Below, in pieces: positions 9,787 to 21,236 of a stretch of DNA of 64,000 bases (position 1 is the first letter of the stretch; each line of letters opens with the position of its first letter). The translations under genes and the position numbers were made by a program. This stretch comes from Odontocerum albicorne. Taxonomy: Eukaryota > Arthropoda > Insecta > Trichoptera > Odontoceridae. The notes below the pieces were generated by a model that saw only the letters and a list, made by a program, of their open reading frames with translations, was not told the origin of the DNA and did not search any database. The stretch covers positions 48,343,436-48,407,435 of the forward strand of contig OX463842.1 of NCBI GenBank assembly GCA_949825065.1, given 5' to 3'.

Positions 9787-10046
9787 GAAGAAAGACAAAC
9801 AAACCAAATATATAGTGCTAATGTCAATATAAGGCGTGGTAGAAGAAGCACAAAAAAGGTATGGGTGAATCAAGTGAGTGATATTTTAAAAGAAGGAAAT
9901 GTAGAGAGTCAAAGAAATCGTAGAAGTTTTATGAGATGTATGAATGTAGAAGAGACGAAGGATGTGTGTCGAGATAAGCAAGTCTGGTGATCTGTCCTCT
10001 CTCGCTACCTTGACAGGGAAACGGTGTGATGGTATATATGTATGTT
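9787..10046 (+). pseudogene. LINE 3' stub fused to the mariner
   Basis: In frame with the preceding mariner part, the sequence becomes MNEERQTNQIYSANVNIRRG, then WVNQVSDILKEGNVE, then RCMNVEETKDVCRDK. This is the same RTE-like tail seen at 969 and 23570. The fused 156-codon frame is a chance in-frame junction. Confidence 0.75.
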
Positions 10047-10595
10047 TGTAAAGTATCATATCGTCGTTGTTCTGCGAAAAGGATTTAAGTCCAAATATTT
10101 ATTTTTGAGATAAATGCAATTTAAGTTTCGGAAGGCTATGTAAAATCAAGTTTTTAATAAAATAAAATGCATACAGATGTTATTTAAAGACAGTTTATTT
10201 ATTTATAAGAATTACTACAAAAAAAAAATCAATTTAAAAACATATTACCTAAAAATTAAAAATACGGACACCTGTTATGGACTTAATCCTTTCTTGGTGA
10301 AAACAACTGTAAAAAGGTGACTGAAACGCTTCTAAAATACTGTTTTTTCTAAATTATTTTATTATTTATTCCGAATGACTTGATATGTCGTGGTTTATTA
10401 AGTCATTAACTCTTGTGCTGGTTGGCAGGGATGAATACCTACTACGGAATTGCTTCGGGATGATATGTTTTTTTAATATTGTCATAACAGCGAAACCATA
10501 TAACTTTTGGACATAAGTATTTTTTCCACGTGTTTTTTTTCCAAGTCGGACTTATAATAAATGCTTTTCGCAGAACAACGATGATATATTTTACA
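10047..10595. mobile_element. Non-autonomous DNA transposon with about 45-bp TIRs
   Basis: Left end TGTAAAGTATCATATCGTCG, then TTGTTCTGCGAAAAGG. The right end is the complement (CTTTTCGCAGAACAACGATG, then TTTTACA). About 550 bp, AT-rich core, no coding capacity. The superfamily is not recognised and the target duplication is unclear. Confidence 0.7.
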
Positions 10596-10849
10596 TATCG
10601 ATCAATGGTTCTATTTACACGCTTTTTTTTTTCGAAAACAAATTATCCGCGTATATAGAGGGATTAGTATATGTGTAAACTACATCTGTTCACATTATAT
10701 TAAAACGAAAAATATTATAAATATATTTTTAATTGAAATAATGCCTCAAAGTGAAGGGCTTTACGTAATTCTCAAAACTAATTTCGTCTGAAAGTTGCCA
10801 AGTTATAATATCTCTCAAATTGCTTTATGATTGCAGTACATAATTCATT

Positions 10850-11037
10850 TTTCAGAAAGCAAGATACTGTCTCTTGACTATTCGCATCTGCTTTCTGGTA
10901 TTTTTATCTATTCAGCTGCCAGAGGGGAAACTTCCAGCAGGATAATATTGGGGAGGTTGAGGGGAATTAAAAGTTTCTCTGCACTTTGGCCCAGACCTGG
11001 AGATGTTGCAGCTGCAACAAATTGTACAAGAGAATAA
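10850..11037. other. GC-richer unique islet
   Basis: About 190 bp of clearly higher GC between very AT-rich flanks. A plus-strand frame follows a TTTTTCAG (acceptor-like) at about 10856 and ends at TAA, directly followed by AATAAAA. No recognisable domain (contains AARGETSSR and LWPRPGDVAAA). It could be a small terminal exon or a conserved regulatory element; I cannot decide. 11038-11332 holds nothing else. Confidence 0.3.
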
Positions 11038-11332
11038 TAAAATTTGAATATTTTTTTTTTCAAATGATACCCTTCAACATACCCGAATTGGTGATTCGGA
11101 CATATTTAAAAATATTATCATTGGCTTGATTTATCGAGCCTTCGTGTGAACAAGATGAACCCACACTTTCTGATAGCATCCGATTTATTTTTTTCTCGTG
11201 AATTATTGCGAAACCTATAGGATTGAAGTTAATTTTTTTCTTGTAATGCTTTGTTTTGCTATCAATAAATGAGATTAATATTCCTATTATTATCGTTAAG
11301 AAGCTCTCTTTCCAAGAAGGCCACAGAGACGA

Positions 11333-11490
11333 GCTCTATCGCTAAGTTGATAAGCCGCCTGTTCCCTAAAACGGGCATGGTGGGTTCGAGTCCCATTGGT
11401 AACCATTTTTTTCAAATAGGGTTTTCACTTAAGGCCTCTTTAACACCTTTCTGTTTGGTTTGAAGAGATTACCACGTAGCAAATTCTACA
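11333..11490 (+). mobile_element. SINE-2 copy
   Basis: tRNA-like head (GATAAGCCGCCTGTTCCC, then GTGGGTTCGAGTCCC) followed by the family body and a decayed LINE-like tail (TTTCTGTTTGGTTTGAAG, then AGATTACCACGT). Confidence 0.7.
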
Positions 11491-11567
11491 TAAACGAACC
11501 TGTAGTACAATACAATAACTTTTCGAGAAGGCACGAAACTGCCGGTTGATTATCGCACAGTTGGTAA

Positions 11568-11575
11568 TACGAGTA
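11568..11575. other. TACGAGTA octamer (candidate footprint)
   Basis: Octamer in unique sequence; no sister copy to compare. Confidence 0.4.
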
Positions 11576-11624
11576 CTACCCAGCTTAAACGGAACACGTA
11601 TTCTTTCTTCTCAGTGCATACATT

Positions 11625-11735
11625 TCCAGCGCATTTATTCGAATCCTTTAATTTATTTTTCACGTCCACGTTTCAATCCCATAAATTATTCACGTTGCCA
11701 CTAATAAACCTCTGTAAACCATCATTGTTGCATAC
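11625..11735 (-). pseudogene. Small RTE-like LINE fragment
   Basis: The minus strand reads IYGIETWT, then RINALEMYALRR, the short motif upstream of the C-terminal tail in these LINEs. 11736-12238 shows only short frames without known motifs. Confidence 0.5.
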
Positions 11736-12238
11736 ATATTTCGATATAAATATGTTTGGTAGAGCTTGAATCCAATGTTTTAAAAAAACTCTATTTCTTT
11801 AATTAACAACGTATAAGTTAAAGAAAATAATAAATTATGATGTTAAATGGTCTAAAAGGTAAGCCAGTCTGGAAATAAATTCGTCAGGGATTTAACCTGT
11901 GACGTTCGCTTGACCACTGCAGCCGACATACATTATTAAAAATATTTTGGTATTGAAGATGTCAAATAAATCAACATAACTTGATAATTTATGACGGTTG
12001 TTTAAATTACAGAAATTCTTACAACCACTCTTCTGTAAAGTTTTTTTAACTGAGATTATATACTTTACAAATTGCACGATGACACACATACCAGGGGCAT
12101 TGCAATGGCTCTATCTATCTCTATCAATTATAGCTTTGTACTTCTCTGAATATGGGGAACAACTACGTGATGAATTTTAAAGTAAAGTATCATTCTATGG
12201 TATTAAAATCTTTCCATACGTGGCCCTATATATAAATA

Positions 12239-12910
12239 CTATATAAAGAGTTCATCTTCTCTCGTGTGGTTTCTTTCCCATATTCGGATGTTCAGGCTTT
12301 TCATCCATGTTACAGTTTCAGGAGTAGTCAGATGGATCTTCCAGGGAATGACGAAATGAGTGGTGATGCAGAAGGAACTGCCCAAAGGGGTGAAATATAT
12401 GAGTGTAAAAAGAACAGAAGCAACGGCGGACTTAAGGTCCGGTGTCACAGGAGATGTAAAATTATTCAAATAGTTCAACAAGTTGCCAGTACTTTTACAG
12501 AAAATTTCGATTAAAACAAGACTATCCATAGACGCCACAACATCGGAGTAGTCAATCGGTTTGAAGATGAACCGATGTAAGGCTGAGTGGAGATCTCTTC
12601 GGAAATTATTGAATATATTCGACAATCCACCACGACATGACCAACAAAAGTAACGTCACCGATACAAGGATTGTGCACTGCAACCATGGCCACACCTAAG
12701 ACGATTCAGGGGACATCACAATCTCTGTGGCTGGTCAAATCCTTGGAGAAAAACGTAAGGATTACTTACAAGAAGGAGATTTCCGACCAAGAACCGTGAT
12801 TTTGGAAAGGCGGGACAGCCTTTGTAGTTGGCCGCGTGTGCTCCGTTACAGTTCGCACAAGTAGCGGGGAACTTCACGTGGCTATTAGCATTCGGCTGTT
12901 CTGATTTCAT
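12239..12910 (-). pseudogene. Jockey-like LINE ORF1 (gag) fragment with zinc knuckle
   Basis: The upstream part on the minus strand (12716-12910) reads FPATCANCNGAHAANYKGC and then PAFP. This is the CCHC-type knuckle of Jockey-group ORF1 proteins, which bind the element's RNA. The downstream part (12239-12625) is open for 128 codons without recognisable motifs, ending in TWMKSLNIRIWERN. The two are separated by frameshifts. A second diverged copy of part of this sequence lies at 13200-13540, and another at 2150-2420. Confidence 0.6.
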
Positions 12911-13199
12911 TACTGCTGCTAGTTATTTAGTGAGCTTTCATAATTCTAAGCTAAATCTTGTCCCTTGATATAGAAACGATGTCGAGATCTAATGTTAGTC
13001 GGAAGAAGGCATTAAACACCCACATGATTTGATGTTAGCGTACCATTAAGACACATCTTCTGATATCTCCTCATTAAGGCGAGTTTCCATCGTAGATTAG
13101 GAGGCAGTGTAGTTAAACCCCACCTCCATCCCCTCTATCATGGTGGTTAAAATAAATATCTATCCAGAGTGATCTACACGAAAATATTGAAATTTTCTT

Positions 13200-13540
13200 T
13201 GTTTATTATGGGTCCAGCGTTTATTAGTAACGAAGAAACAGCTCCTCAAAGGGACTCCTTATCCGGCGCCACATACCTGACAGTGAAAAAGAATTGCAAT
13301 CACGTCGGACTTAAGGTCCGATGTCACGGGAGTAGGAAAAATACTTAAATACTTCTAAAATGACTTAAATCTTTGAGTTTAAACAACCCAGAAAGAAGTC
13401 CACACTTTTGCAGATAACTTCAAATGCAGTAAAACTACCCTTTGACGCCACTAAATCGTAGTAGCCCATCGGTTTGAAGATATGTCATATCAATGTAAGT
13501 ATCTCTTTGAAAATTATTGACTCAAATATAATCAATTATT
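13200..13540 (-). pseudogene. Second copy of the 12239 LINE fragment, more diverged
   Basis: Shares GACTTAAGGTCCG, a following TGTCAC-GGAG block and ATCGGTTTGAAGA with 12430-12565 in the same orientation, with a 40-bp insertion in between. No frame survives. 13541-14183 holds only a short open frame (13539-13724) without recognisable motifs. Confidence 0.5.
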
Positions 13541-14183
13541 GATTCAAATATCAGATAAGGAGGCAGTAAGTTGGCAAGAACCGAGTAAGAATAAGTTTAC
13601 TAAATATCGATGTCTTCAAAACTGCGCGGAGTCGGTGGTCACAGAGCAGGCGCTTTCTGAGAGCATTACAGAATCAACTCCAAACTTCGCAGACACCAAA
13701 TGTATTCTGCGGGTGTTTTCCTAACACGTTACGAAGTTACAGTTCCTAGGTGAAATCACCTGATTTTTCGATTCCAACTTCTCAGAAACTGTTCTTGAAA
13801 ATTCCGGGCACGGATAAAATTGTATGTCTTCCTTTTATAGTTTACTAGAAACCGATTTTGATCTGAGGAAGAAGTTTTATCAATTTTCTTTATTTTAGTT
13901 TTCTCTTCACATTTAGAATTATTCGACAGTGAACTATGTTTTAAAGTGAGATAACCACCAATTAACCTCTTAATAAGATTTCATCATCGTTCCGCTTGCA
14001 GTAGGTGGAGAAACAGATCTCCGATTCATTATAAAAAAGGGGAAGGATACGTTCTCTCCTATTATAATGACTACGAATTTATGTATGCACGAATATATTC
14101 TGGCATTTGATTGATAGTCTAAAAAAATATTTTTAGAAATATCTTTATAGATAATTTACTTTCTACGAGTATACTTCTAGTAA

Positions 14184-14768
14184 ACATACTGTCTCTATTG
14201 TATAGTATCCTTAACTGTCCCGCCAACCCCTATTATCTCGCCGAAAATTTTCAGCGTCTTTCCAATCATGGATTAGCGCTACGCTCAAACAGAGATTGTC
14301 TATTGACCTTTATAGTTCACTGTTCCTCTTTTTTTACGCCGTCCTTTACTGCCCATGCAGTGATTCTCTGGAATCAGTTATAAACCAATATAAGACCGCT
14401 CCGTCATTGGCATGCTTTAAGAAGCGACTGAAAAAACTCTTAATTTCTAGTCAGTAAATTAACGTGTTTCATTCCTGATTTTTCTTTTCCTTTCCACTCC
14501 AACATCCCTTCCTTTCCTTTTGATTGATGATATCTCACTTCACATGAAAAATAATGTTCGGGTGATTGTCCGTCTTTGTGGGGTTTATGGTCATATGCTC
14601 ACGTATGTGTTTATGGATTTCGTGGGGATGGATAGTCATTAGAATGATTTATGGGACCAAGTAACTTGCTTTATTTACGTTTGTCTGGTTGGTTGGAAGA
14701 GATTGCCGCCTGGCAATAAGCTCGCCAGATTGTATTTCCAATAAAAGTGTTAAATAAATAAGTAAATA
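14184..14768 (+). mobile_element. 5'-truncated copy of LINE-1
   Basis: Matches the 3' 580 bp of the LINE at 33054-37285 in the opposite orientation. The C-terminal coding part reads YSILNCPANPYYLAENFQ, then SNHGLALRSNRDCLL, then the 3' UTR, and it ends in GTTAAATAAATAAGTAAATA. Frame and stops have decayed. The octamer TACGAGTA at 14164 lies 20 bp upstream of the truncation point. Confidence 0.85.
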
Positions 14769-16900
14769 TTATTTTTGTTAATCTTTCATCATTCATTCTT
14801 TTAACGTGGCTGAGTTATCTCAATGCTTCTATCTTCATCTTAAATCGAAATCCGCATTCTTTGCTAATGTCCTCATTCCTTCTGTCGTACATTGTTATGT
14901 AATTTCCTGTCAAACTTTTAGGTTTTAAAGTAACTTTTAAATACAAAAAAAATCTACAAATTTCCAAAAATGTAAAACAAAAACTGGAGCTATTACAAAA
15001 GTTTTATTTAGTAATTAACATGGTTAAGTCTAACCGAAAACCTCAGAAAACAGATAGTTATTCACAAAAAAGTGGTCAATAAAATACTTTTGTTTCTAGT
15101 TTACATTTGTCGAGTTTATATTATCAAGTATTTTTTCATTTGCTTGGTATTTTCAAAATATTTAATAGCGCGGCCAGGAGATAAGGGGGTTTTCGGCCCC
15201 ATTTATTGAAGAGTAAAAAGGCAACAGTATTAACACATGTGTTAAGTCTAGCGCCTGTGAGCATTATTATCAAACAAACTCTTTTATCAGACTGGGAATG
15301 AAATCTGCACCCCCCGAGAGGTTCTAACGCGTATTGCCAACTAGGCCTCGGAAATCAATATTTATAAACACTAAATTTATTTCATTGATTATCATCGAAT
15401 TAATGAAACGTTATTAAAGTATATTAATTTAAAAGATTGTAAAAAAATAATAGGAAATAAATAGTCCTACTTTGTAACATTGTTTTCCTTGAGATATCAC
15501 TAAAAAATTATAAAAAGCAGTTACAAGACAACAATGAATTCAAATGACAAAAGATCTACAAATAAAGTCGAAGGGAATCGAACTTGGAGACACTCGAGCG
15601 CTAAACAAGAATACCTGTTCGGCACCGGTACAAAGAACTGTATCATAGGTGGATGGCTGCTGCGCAATGCTCGGAGAATTCAGGCCACGTTCAAAGGCGT
15701 AGTGGTGAAAGGTTGCAGGGTGAAGAGATTCCTCTTAGGCAGATACTAGATGATCACACCTCGCAAAATACAACAATTTTGGGGATTTTTGCGCAAGCAG
15801 AAGCCGGATGGCCAGCGATATAGTCTCGCGACGACCGTCCATAAGTCTCATTTCCATTGCGGTCGCTATGCAGCACGGACCCAAACAAACATAAATATAC
15901 AAACAAAAACCAAACAAATATCAAATTATAAACAAGAATCTATACACATATAAATATTATACATCATATTTTAGGGTGACGCATACGTCCCATACAATAC
16001 CAATCATAGGACAACGCTGCCACAATGAGTTTAGTTTCTTATTATTTACGACATTATAGAATGAAACTTTAATATTTTGTATTCTTGACCACTTGGTAAG
16101 TAATTGTTCTGCTAAGCTGAAATGATTGAATTGACTTTCTTCACATCCTGAAAAACGAAAACGGTACTCAACTGTAAGTGTAAGGAGCTTACTGCCCCTT
16201 TAAAAACTTTTTGAAAACGTTAACCTTTTTAACGAAGCTACAAAAGGGCAAATGCCATCCTTAAACTCCCAAAAGCCAAAGGATTAATCATACCTTTAAA
16301 GGATTCATTTATGAGGATTTCAATCCGCTATGCCTCCAGCCTGAATGTTTTCAATGTGAAAGTTTAAGTATATCCCGCTCTTTGTCTGATTTCAATGTCG
16401 AGCTGAGAATAAAATTAACTTCATTACAGAACCTTCGCTCGGAGACTGTTCATAATTTGGCTTATTTGTCGATGCACGGTAGATGACCAGGGCTGTTACT
16501 AGAGGAAATGTTGAATTATAAAATCTCTATCTATCCAACTATTTAACGCCTTCTTCATTCCGCCAAATTCAAAGGGATAAAATGCCATAAATCTCTTCTA
16601 TTTGGAACGGTTCACAGCATTACCTCGATAAAACAGCGTGACTCTTGACCAGTTACTAGGTGGAATTCTCAATATATGACCTTCCAGAATTGTATTGGTT
16701 ATAGGCTACTGTTGCTTTCGAAGATGATCAGTTTTATTACCTGGGTGTACTGCTTTCCTATCACCACCCTCCTAAGGAATCTGTTCCCAAAATTTAAAAG
16801 TTTCTTCTCGTTACCTCAAAGCCATAGAGAGAAATAAGCAGGTCGTAGTTGTCAAATAGTCTCAAAACCAAGTGATAAAAATCTTTTAAACAAAATGTTA
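14769..16900. other. Mostly unique sequence, nothing firmly recognised
   Basis: No supported gene. 15295-15355 has a minus-strand SINE-2-like head remnant (GGTTCTAACGCG, then CCAACTAGGCC). 15534-15953 has two short open frames without known motifs. 16130-16850 is less AT-rich than its surroundings, unique in the window, and could be regulatory or old repeat. Confidence 0.4.
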
Positions 16901-17565
16901 TTAACCTTTCCCTTCCTGTGCTAAAAAAATCCGCGCGTTCCGGTGCTGTGTATTCAATACACATCAATACACATGTATAAAAGAGCGATTTAAAATCTGA
17001 AAAATAAAAATATTCATAGCCAATCGCTTAAATTAATTAAATTTGAAGTCAAAAGTGATATGAACTTAAATTTAATAGCTGAAAAAATGAAAAAAACATC
17101 GGTCAACATTCACAAAACGGGCGAAGAGACCACCTCACATGGATGCCCCAGAGCTACTGAGACTTGGGATGGACTAACACTGTGTATGTTATACCTCGAA
17201 GGAAGAAACACATTTGCGAACTGATATTATATTTCTTGCGTTCCCTTATACTGAAGTAGAGTGAGAGTGAGACGTGAATAGCGTCGCTTCCTCACAGATA
17301 GCGGTTTTTTAGAATGAATATATCTACGTCACACATTGGCACACGTTTGATTGTATTGGTGAATTTATTCCCGAATTTCACAAAATATCTCTGATGTGGC
17401 CGAAAATTCCTAATTATTATTATTAATATTTTTTTCATTCAATGCGTTAATGTATTACGAAGGAATACCTAAAATCTGAACCCAGTATTTATTATATTTA
17501 TAGAGATATTAAAGTTTTTAGAAGCAATGTGTACTAGTTACACATCACAGGGACGGAAGGGTTAA
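16901..17565 (-). mobile_element. MITE-B copy 1 (piggyBac-type, TTAA-flanked, 657 bp)
   Basis: Flanked by TTAA on both sides (16901-16904 and 17562-17565). Terminal repeats CCTTTCCCTTCCTGTG and the complement of CCCTTCC-TCCCTGTGATG. The subterminal part contains the near-palindrome TGTGTAACTAGTACACA (complement near 17530). Copy 4 at 44070-44658 is the same element. The TTAA target with CCC-starting ends is the piggyBac hallmark. There is no transposase ORF. Confidence 0.8.
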
Positions 17566-18083
17566 AAACGCAATTTTTTTTAACATATTGTATATATTAT
17601 ATTATAAATGATATATCGCTATTTTCCGACTTTTAAGATCACCTTAAGAACGCTTTCTAACTATTTCAACATATTAATTGACAGAAGATGTACTGAGAAG
17701 GATGGGTAGCTTTTAAAGTCTACTGAGAACTTCAACATTTTGCTTCAGGGAAGATAGAAGACTGTCTCATAAAATAGATTCAGTTACCTTAAATGTTCTG
17801 TTGAAATATTTGAGTTCACCAACTTGAATGAGAATTTAAAGAGTCAAATTATTTGTAGCTCTCAATTTGAATCTGAGACGAGATTCGAAAATCTCCTCCA
17901 GTCTAAAACAATCCTGGAAATATCGAAGAACCTGATTGTTGACCGCCTTGAACACCATCATTCCAACTTTATTTTGAACCTCTCTCCTCCATGTTTAACT
18001 ATCCAATTTTTTTAGTATTGGAGTTAAGTCCCTCGTACCACCCAAAAGGAAACGTGTAGCTGCGTTTCAAATTGATTGTACAA
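17566..18083. other. No feature recognised
   Basis: AT-rich. One 63-codon plus-strand frame (17824-18015) without recognisable motifs. Confidence 0.4.
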
Positions 18084-18085
18084 TA

Positions 18086-18232
18086 CCCGGCAGTAAGTAA
18101 TACACATCGTTCGTAGAGCGTCGTCTCTGTCACACGATGCGCTAATAGTTCGGTATCGCAGTCACGATGCGGTTAGCGCATCATGCGACAGAGACGACAC
18201 TCTACAAACGATGTGTATTACTTACCGCCGGG
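18086..18232. mobile_element. Hairpin MITE, 147 bp, TA-flanked
   Basis: Starts CCCGGCAGTAAGTAATACAC and ends with its complement (CTTACCGCCGGG). Arms of about 60 bp surround a centre with GCGCTAA. TA on both flanks (18084 and 18233). There is no ORF. The TA target suggests a Tc1/mariner-type non-autonomous element. Confidence 0.85.
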
Positions 18233-18584
18233 TACTTATAGTTTGTTTTGTTGTGTCACAGGCTAGCCCGAATACAAACCAAACTTTTAAGTTTCCTAAG
18301 TTGGAAGTAACTCAAGCAATTTAATATTTATACGGCACTTGAGATGGACACAGATAGTTTGAACGTTTAAAATTCGTCTAATTTGTATTATTAAGTGGAT
18401 CTGTGAGTAATTGTCTGCAAGCGTTTTTATTAAAATAAATCAATAAAATATGTCCTGTAAGCGTTTTTATTAAAATAAACAAATATTTTTCTATCCATAA
18501 ACAATATCGACTGTTAGAACAACTGACGGCTGAATAGAGCTCTCAGAAAATATTGCACCAGAAAATAAAACTGTCTTGACCTAT

Positions 18585-18903
18585 AGTTAGTCTGCATTGG
18601 CTAGGGATGGGGTATACGATAATTGGATTTTCGATTTTTTTATACCTAAAATTAAATGTTCGTAATTATATTAGTATTAATTCATGGTGGATCTTGGCCT
18701 ATTTAAAGATAGATGCAAATCGTACAATACATTAGAAAGTCAGTATAATGATAATTAGGAATTAAAACGTTAGTTTAGATAAAAACAATTTTTTCGATTT
18801 ATAAAAAAAACTATTCGATTTGTAAAAACAAACGATTTTACCCCATCCCTTTGAGACATGACGTTTCAAACGTCACAGGAACCATCCTACATTTTCCCAA
18901 GTA
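18585..18903. mobile_element. MITE-A copy 2, right-hand part
   Basis: Begins at GTTAGTCTGCATTGG and runs to the TIR with CCATCCTACATTTTCC, as in copy 1 from 3007 to 3315. The site where copy 3 carries TACGAGTA is empty here, as in copy 1. 18904-19367 shows nothing else. Confidence 0.8.
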
Positions 18904-19367
18904 TAATAAACATTATTGAAATATTTGGTTTGAAATTTTATCTACATTTATTTATGGAGAAAAATAACAGTTTACACAGCGAACCAGTTTGCGAAACTCA
19001 TCAAAAAGGCTGCTTATGCACACTGTAGATGAAACTTACGGAAGCAGCGGCCCTGGTGGTAGATTTATCAGGAAGAAGAAAAATAAGCGAAAGAGGGGCG
19101 CGAATTGAAATTATTTTTACCCTGGTAAGGATACGATTTCATGAGGGGTTTAATTCTATTCATATTACAAGTATATTCAAAAGGTTTTTGATTAATTTCC
19201 GTTAGATAGCTCAATTATGTGAAAAACTGTATCCTGTGCGCTTATTTGGAAGGGATGAAATATTGTACATTGTTTTTGAGAAATATATTTTGAGTACAAA
19301 TTAAATAATAATATCTGCGTATTTAGTTAATATTAAATTATATAACATATATGAGTACGTAATATGA

Positions 19368-19800
19368 TGTCCAGTACTTACGTATGGCTGCGAGACATGG
19401 ACGCTTACATTAAAGAACACACAAAAACTCCAGACCGCACAAAGGGGCATGGAGAGATGCATGTTGGGATATACTAAAAGAGACCGTAAACGAAACACCT
19501 GGATTCGCAATATAACAAAGGTAGAAGACGTTATAAAGGTGTGGAAAAGAATGAAGTGGCAATGGGCCGGACACGTAGCCAGATTGTCAGACTCCCGATG
19601 GACATCCGAAATAATCCAATGGTACCCAAGAGGCATAAAGAGGCCTAGAAGAAGACCGAAGGTACGCTGGAAAGATGAAATCAGGAAGCATGGCAGCATC
19701 ACATGGCATCAACGAGCAAACACCGAACTACTTGGAATCAACTTGGGGAGACCTTCATCCAGAAGTTGATCGACCCTGGTTGACAATGATGATGATGAAT
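19368..19800 (+). pseudogene. RTE-like LINE ORF, C-terminal fragment
   Basis: Reads VLTYGCETWTL, then QRGMERCMLGY, then RDRKRNTWIRN, then KWQWAGHVARLSDSRW, then RPRRRPKVRWKDEI. This is the well-known tail of insect endonuclease/reverse-transcriptase LINEs. The last 106 codons are open. A parallel, more damaged copy lies at 41660-42175. No catalytic part is present. Confidence 0.8.
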
Positions 19801-19847
19801 ATGATGTAATATATAAGGGCATATACTTAGCACTACATAATTTCGAG

Positions 19848-20040
19848 GTTCATGGTCACGCGGTAACGCATTGGACTTCCGTGCGCAAGGTCTCCAGTTC
19901 CAGCACCGCGCTCTTCGAATAACACAGCCATTTTTTCCGCTTCGTATTCGGGGGTATAAGAATACGTTTGACTTTGATGTAGGTGTGCTCCGATCGTCTC
20001 TCTTCGGTATGCCATAAAAAAGGGGTTCGTCTTGTTTTCA
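19848..20040 (+). mobile_element. SINE-1 copy
   Basis: tRNA-like head with GGTCACGCGGTAACGC, then CCAGTTCCAGC; body with TCCGCTTCGTATTCGG; 3' part GATCGTCTCTCTTCGG. Ends near a short A-run. Confidence 0.75.
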
Positions 20041-20200
20041 CTTAAGGGCTCTTGAAAAACTTTTTGGTTGGTTGTAAGATATTGCAATATGACAATAAGC
20101 AAGCCAGAATGTACCTAGTCAAAAACCTCATTTTGTCCTTAATTGACTATGGGTATGTTGGTTATCTCGATGTTAGTGAGAAGTTGTTGAATATACTAGA
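20041..20200 (+). mobile_element. LINE-type 3' tail joined to an RT fragment of LINE-1
   Basis: 20050-20115 is the SINE-2/LINE-1 3' tail (TTTTTGGTTGGTTG, then GACAATAAGCAAGCC). It is followed by a coding fragment LVKNLILSLIDYGYVGYLDV, matching LVQSLLFPILDYADVCYLDV of LINE-1 (residues 890-909). The order tail-then-RT implies two insertion pieces joined. Confidence 0.6.
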
Positions 20201-20201
20201 G

Positions 20202-21236
20202 CAGGGGTGGGCATACGTAAGGTCAACGAGAGCCACATTCTGGATTTTCATATAACATATATAAAGAGCCACACCATAGTCACGTTCTCACGTAGTATTA
20301 AATACACTAATTCTAATTTATTACATAATCTACACAAAGCTTAATTGCTATATAAAGTACACATGTAAGAAAATATAAAAATGAGAAAGAAAACTCACAA
20401 TAATTAGTTAAAAATTTATTCAATAAAAATAATATATAAGGTGTTAACATAAGTTTAAACGGTCCTTATCGAAGTCCACTGGTCGTCCGGAACACTTTAT
20501 GTCTTTCAGGTCGAAATTACCGTCTTACAAACTCAAAAACCATCGATGAGCTGTCCTTTAATTCATAGCGCCTTCACCGTACACTTCGCAAATATCACGA
20601 GCAGCTTTGGCAGCTTTATTCCCTCGATTGAACGCGAACAGAAGGAGGTGTCGAAAATGCTCACTTTCGTCTACTTGCCATTCCATTTTGAAGGCTTGTA
20701 ATCAAATAAAATAATATATGTAACATAAAAGCAAACACAATATCTTCGTAGAGCAGAAAATTTTCTTTCGAATGACGTATAACATTTACCATTTTGTTTT
20801 ACTTTTGGTGCTCATTTTTAAATTGGAAAAAAACGGACACAACTTATGTTAACACCTAATATAACAAAAAGTTTATTTATCATGTTTAGACAAATCTCTC
20901 AAATTTGGTGTAAAATTTGTTACAGTCGTTCGCAGCAATTCTGTCAAATGCTCGTTTGTTAGCTGCAAACGATGTTTTGATTTCACAAACTTCATAGAGG
21001 AGTACAAGGATTCACAACTATATGTTGTACCGAAAATGGAAAATAATCGGCAAACAGCTTTCTTTAAATTAGGATATGAACTCTGGCACAAGTTTCCAAA
21101 ATTAAATTATGGTATTTGACTTGTGTTGCGTTAGTAATGCCTGATATTCTTTCAATTCTGATGACTAATTCCGCAGCTCCTCTTTCAGCAAGTATTTATA
21201 ATTCAGACATCGGAAAGCCATTTTCAAAAATATCAA
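20202..21236 (-). pseudogene. hAT element with transposase C-terminus, interrupted
   Basis: The left terminus CAGGGGTGGGCATACG is of hAT type. On the minus strand 20873-21091 reads YPNLKKAVCRLFSIFGTTY, then CESLYSSMKFVKSKHR, then LTNEHLTELLR, which is the hAT dimerisation domain at the C-terminus of the transposase. Further upstream coding (21095-21236) is frame-broken. A mariner (20439-20859) sits inside. The 5' part is cut off by a LINE insertion at 21237. The other terminus is missing, so there is no target-duplication check. Confidence 0.75.
20439..20859 (-). mobile_element. Internally deleted mariner inside the hAT
   Basis: Both terminal repeats are recognisable (GGTGTTAACATAAG and CTTATGTTAACACC), with TA borders. 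The minus-strand coding part starts at ATGGAATG and covers only the first DNA-binding segment. It keeps CGA where the 9152 copy has a stop, and has a small insertion in the HF-R-H region. The catalytic part is deleted. Confidence 0.8.

Noticed and set aside
18661..18680. A 5-bp difference (TATTA) between MITE-A copies 1 and 2 as a second kind of footprint
   Set aside because: AT-only microsatellite-like context; a slippage event explains it as well.
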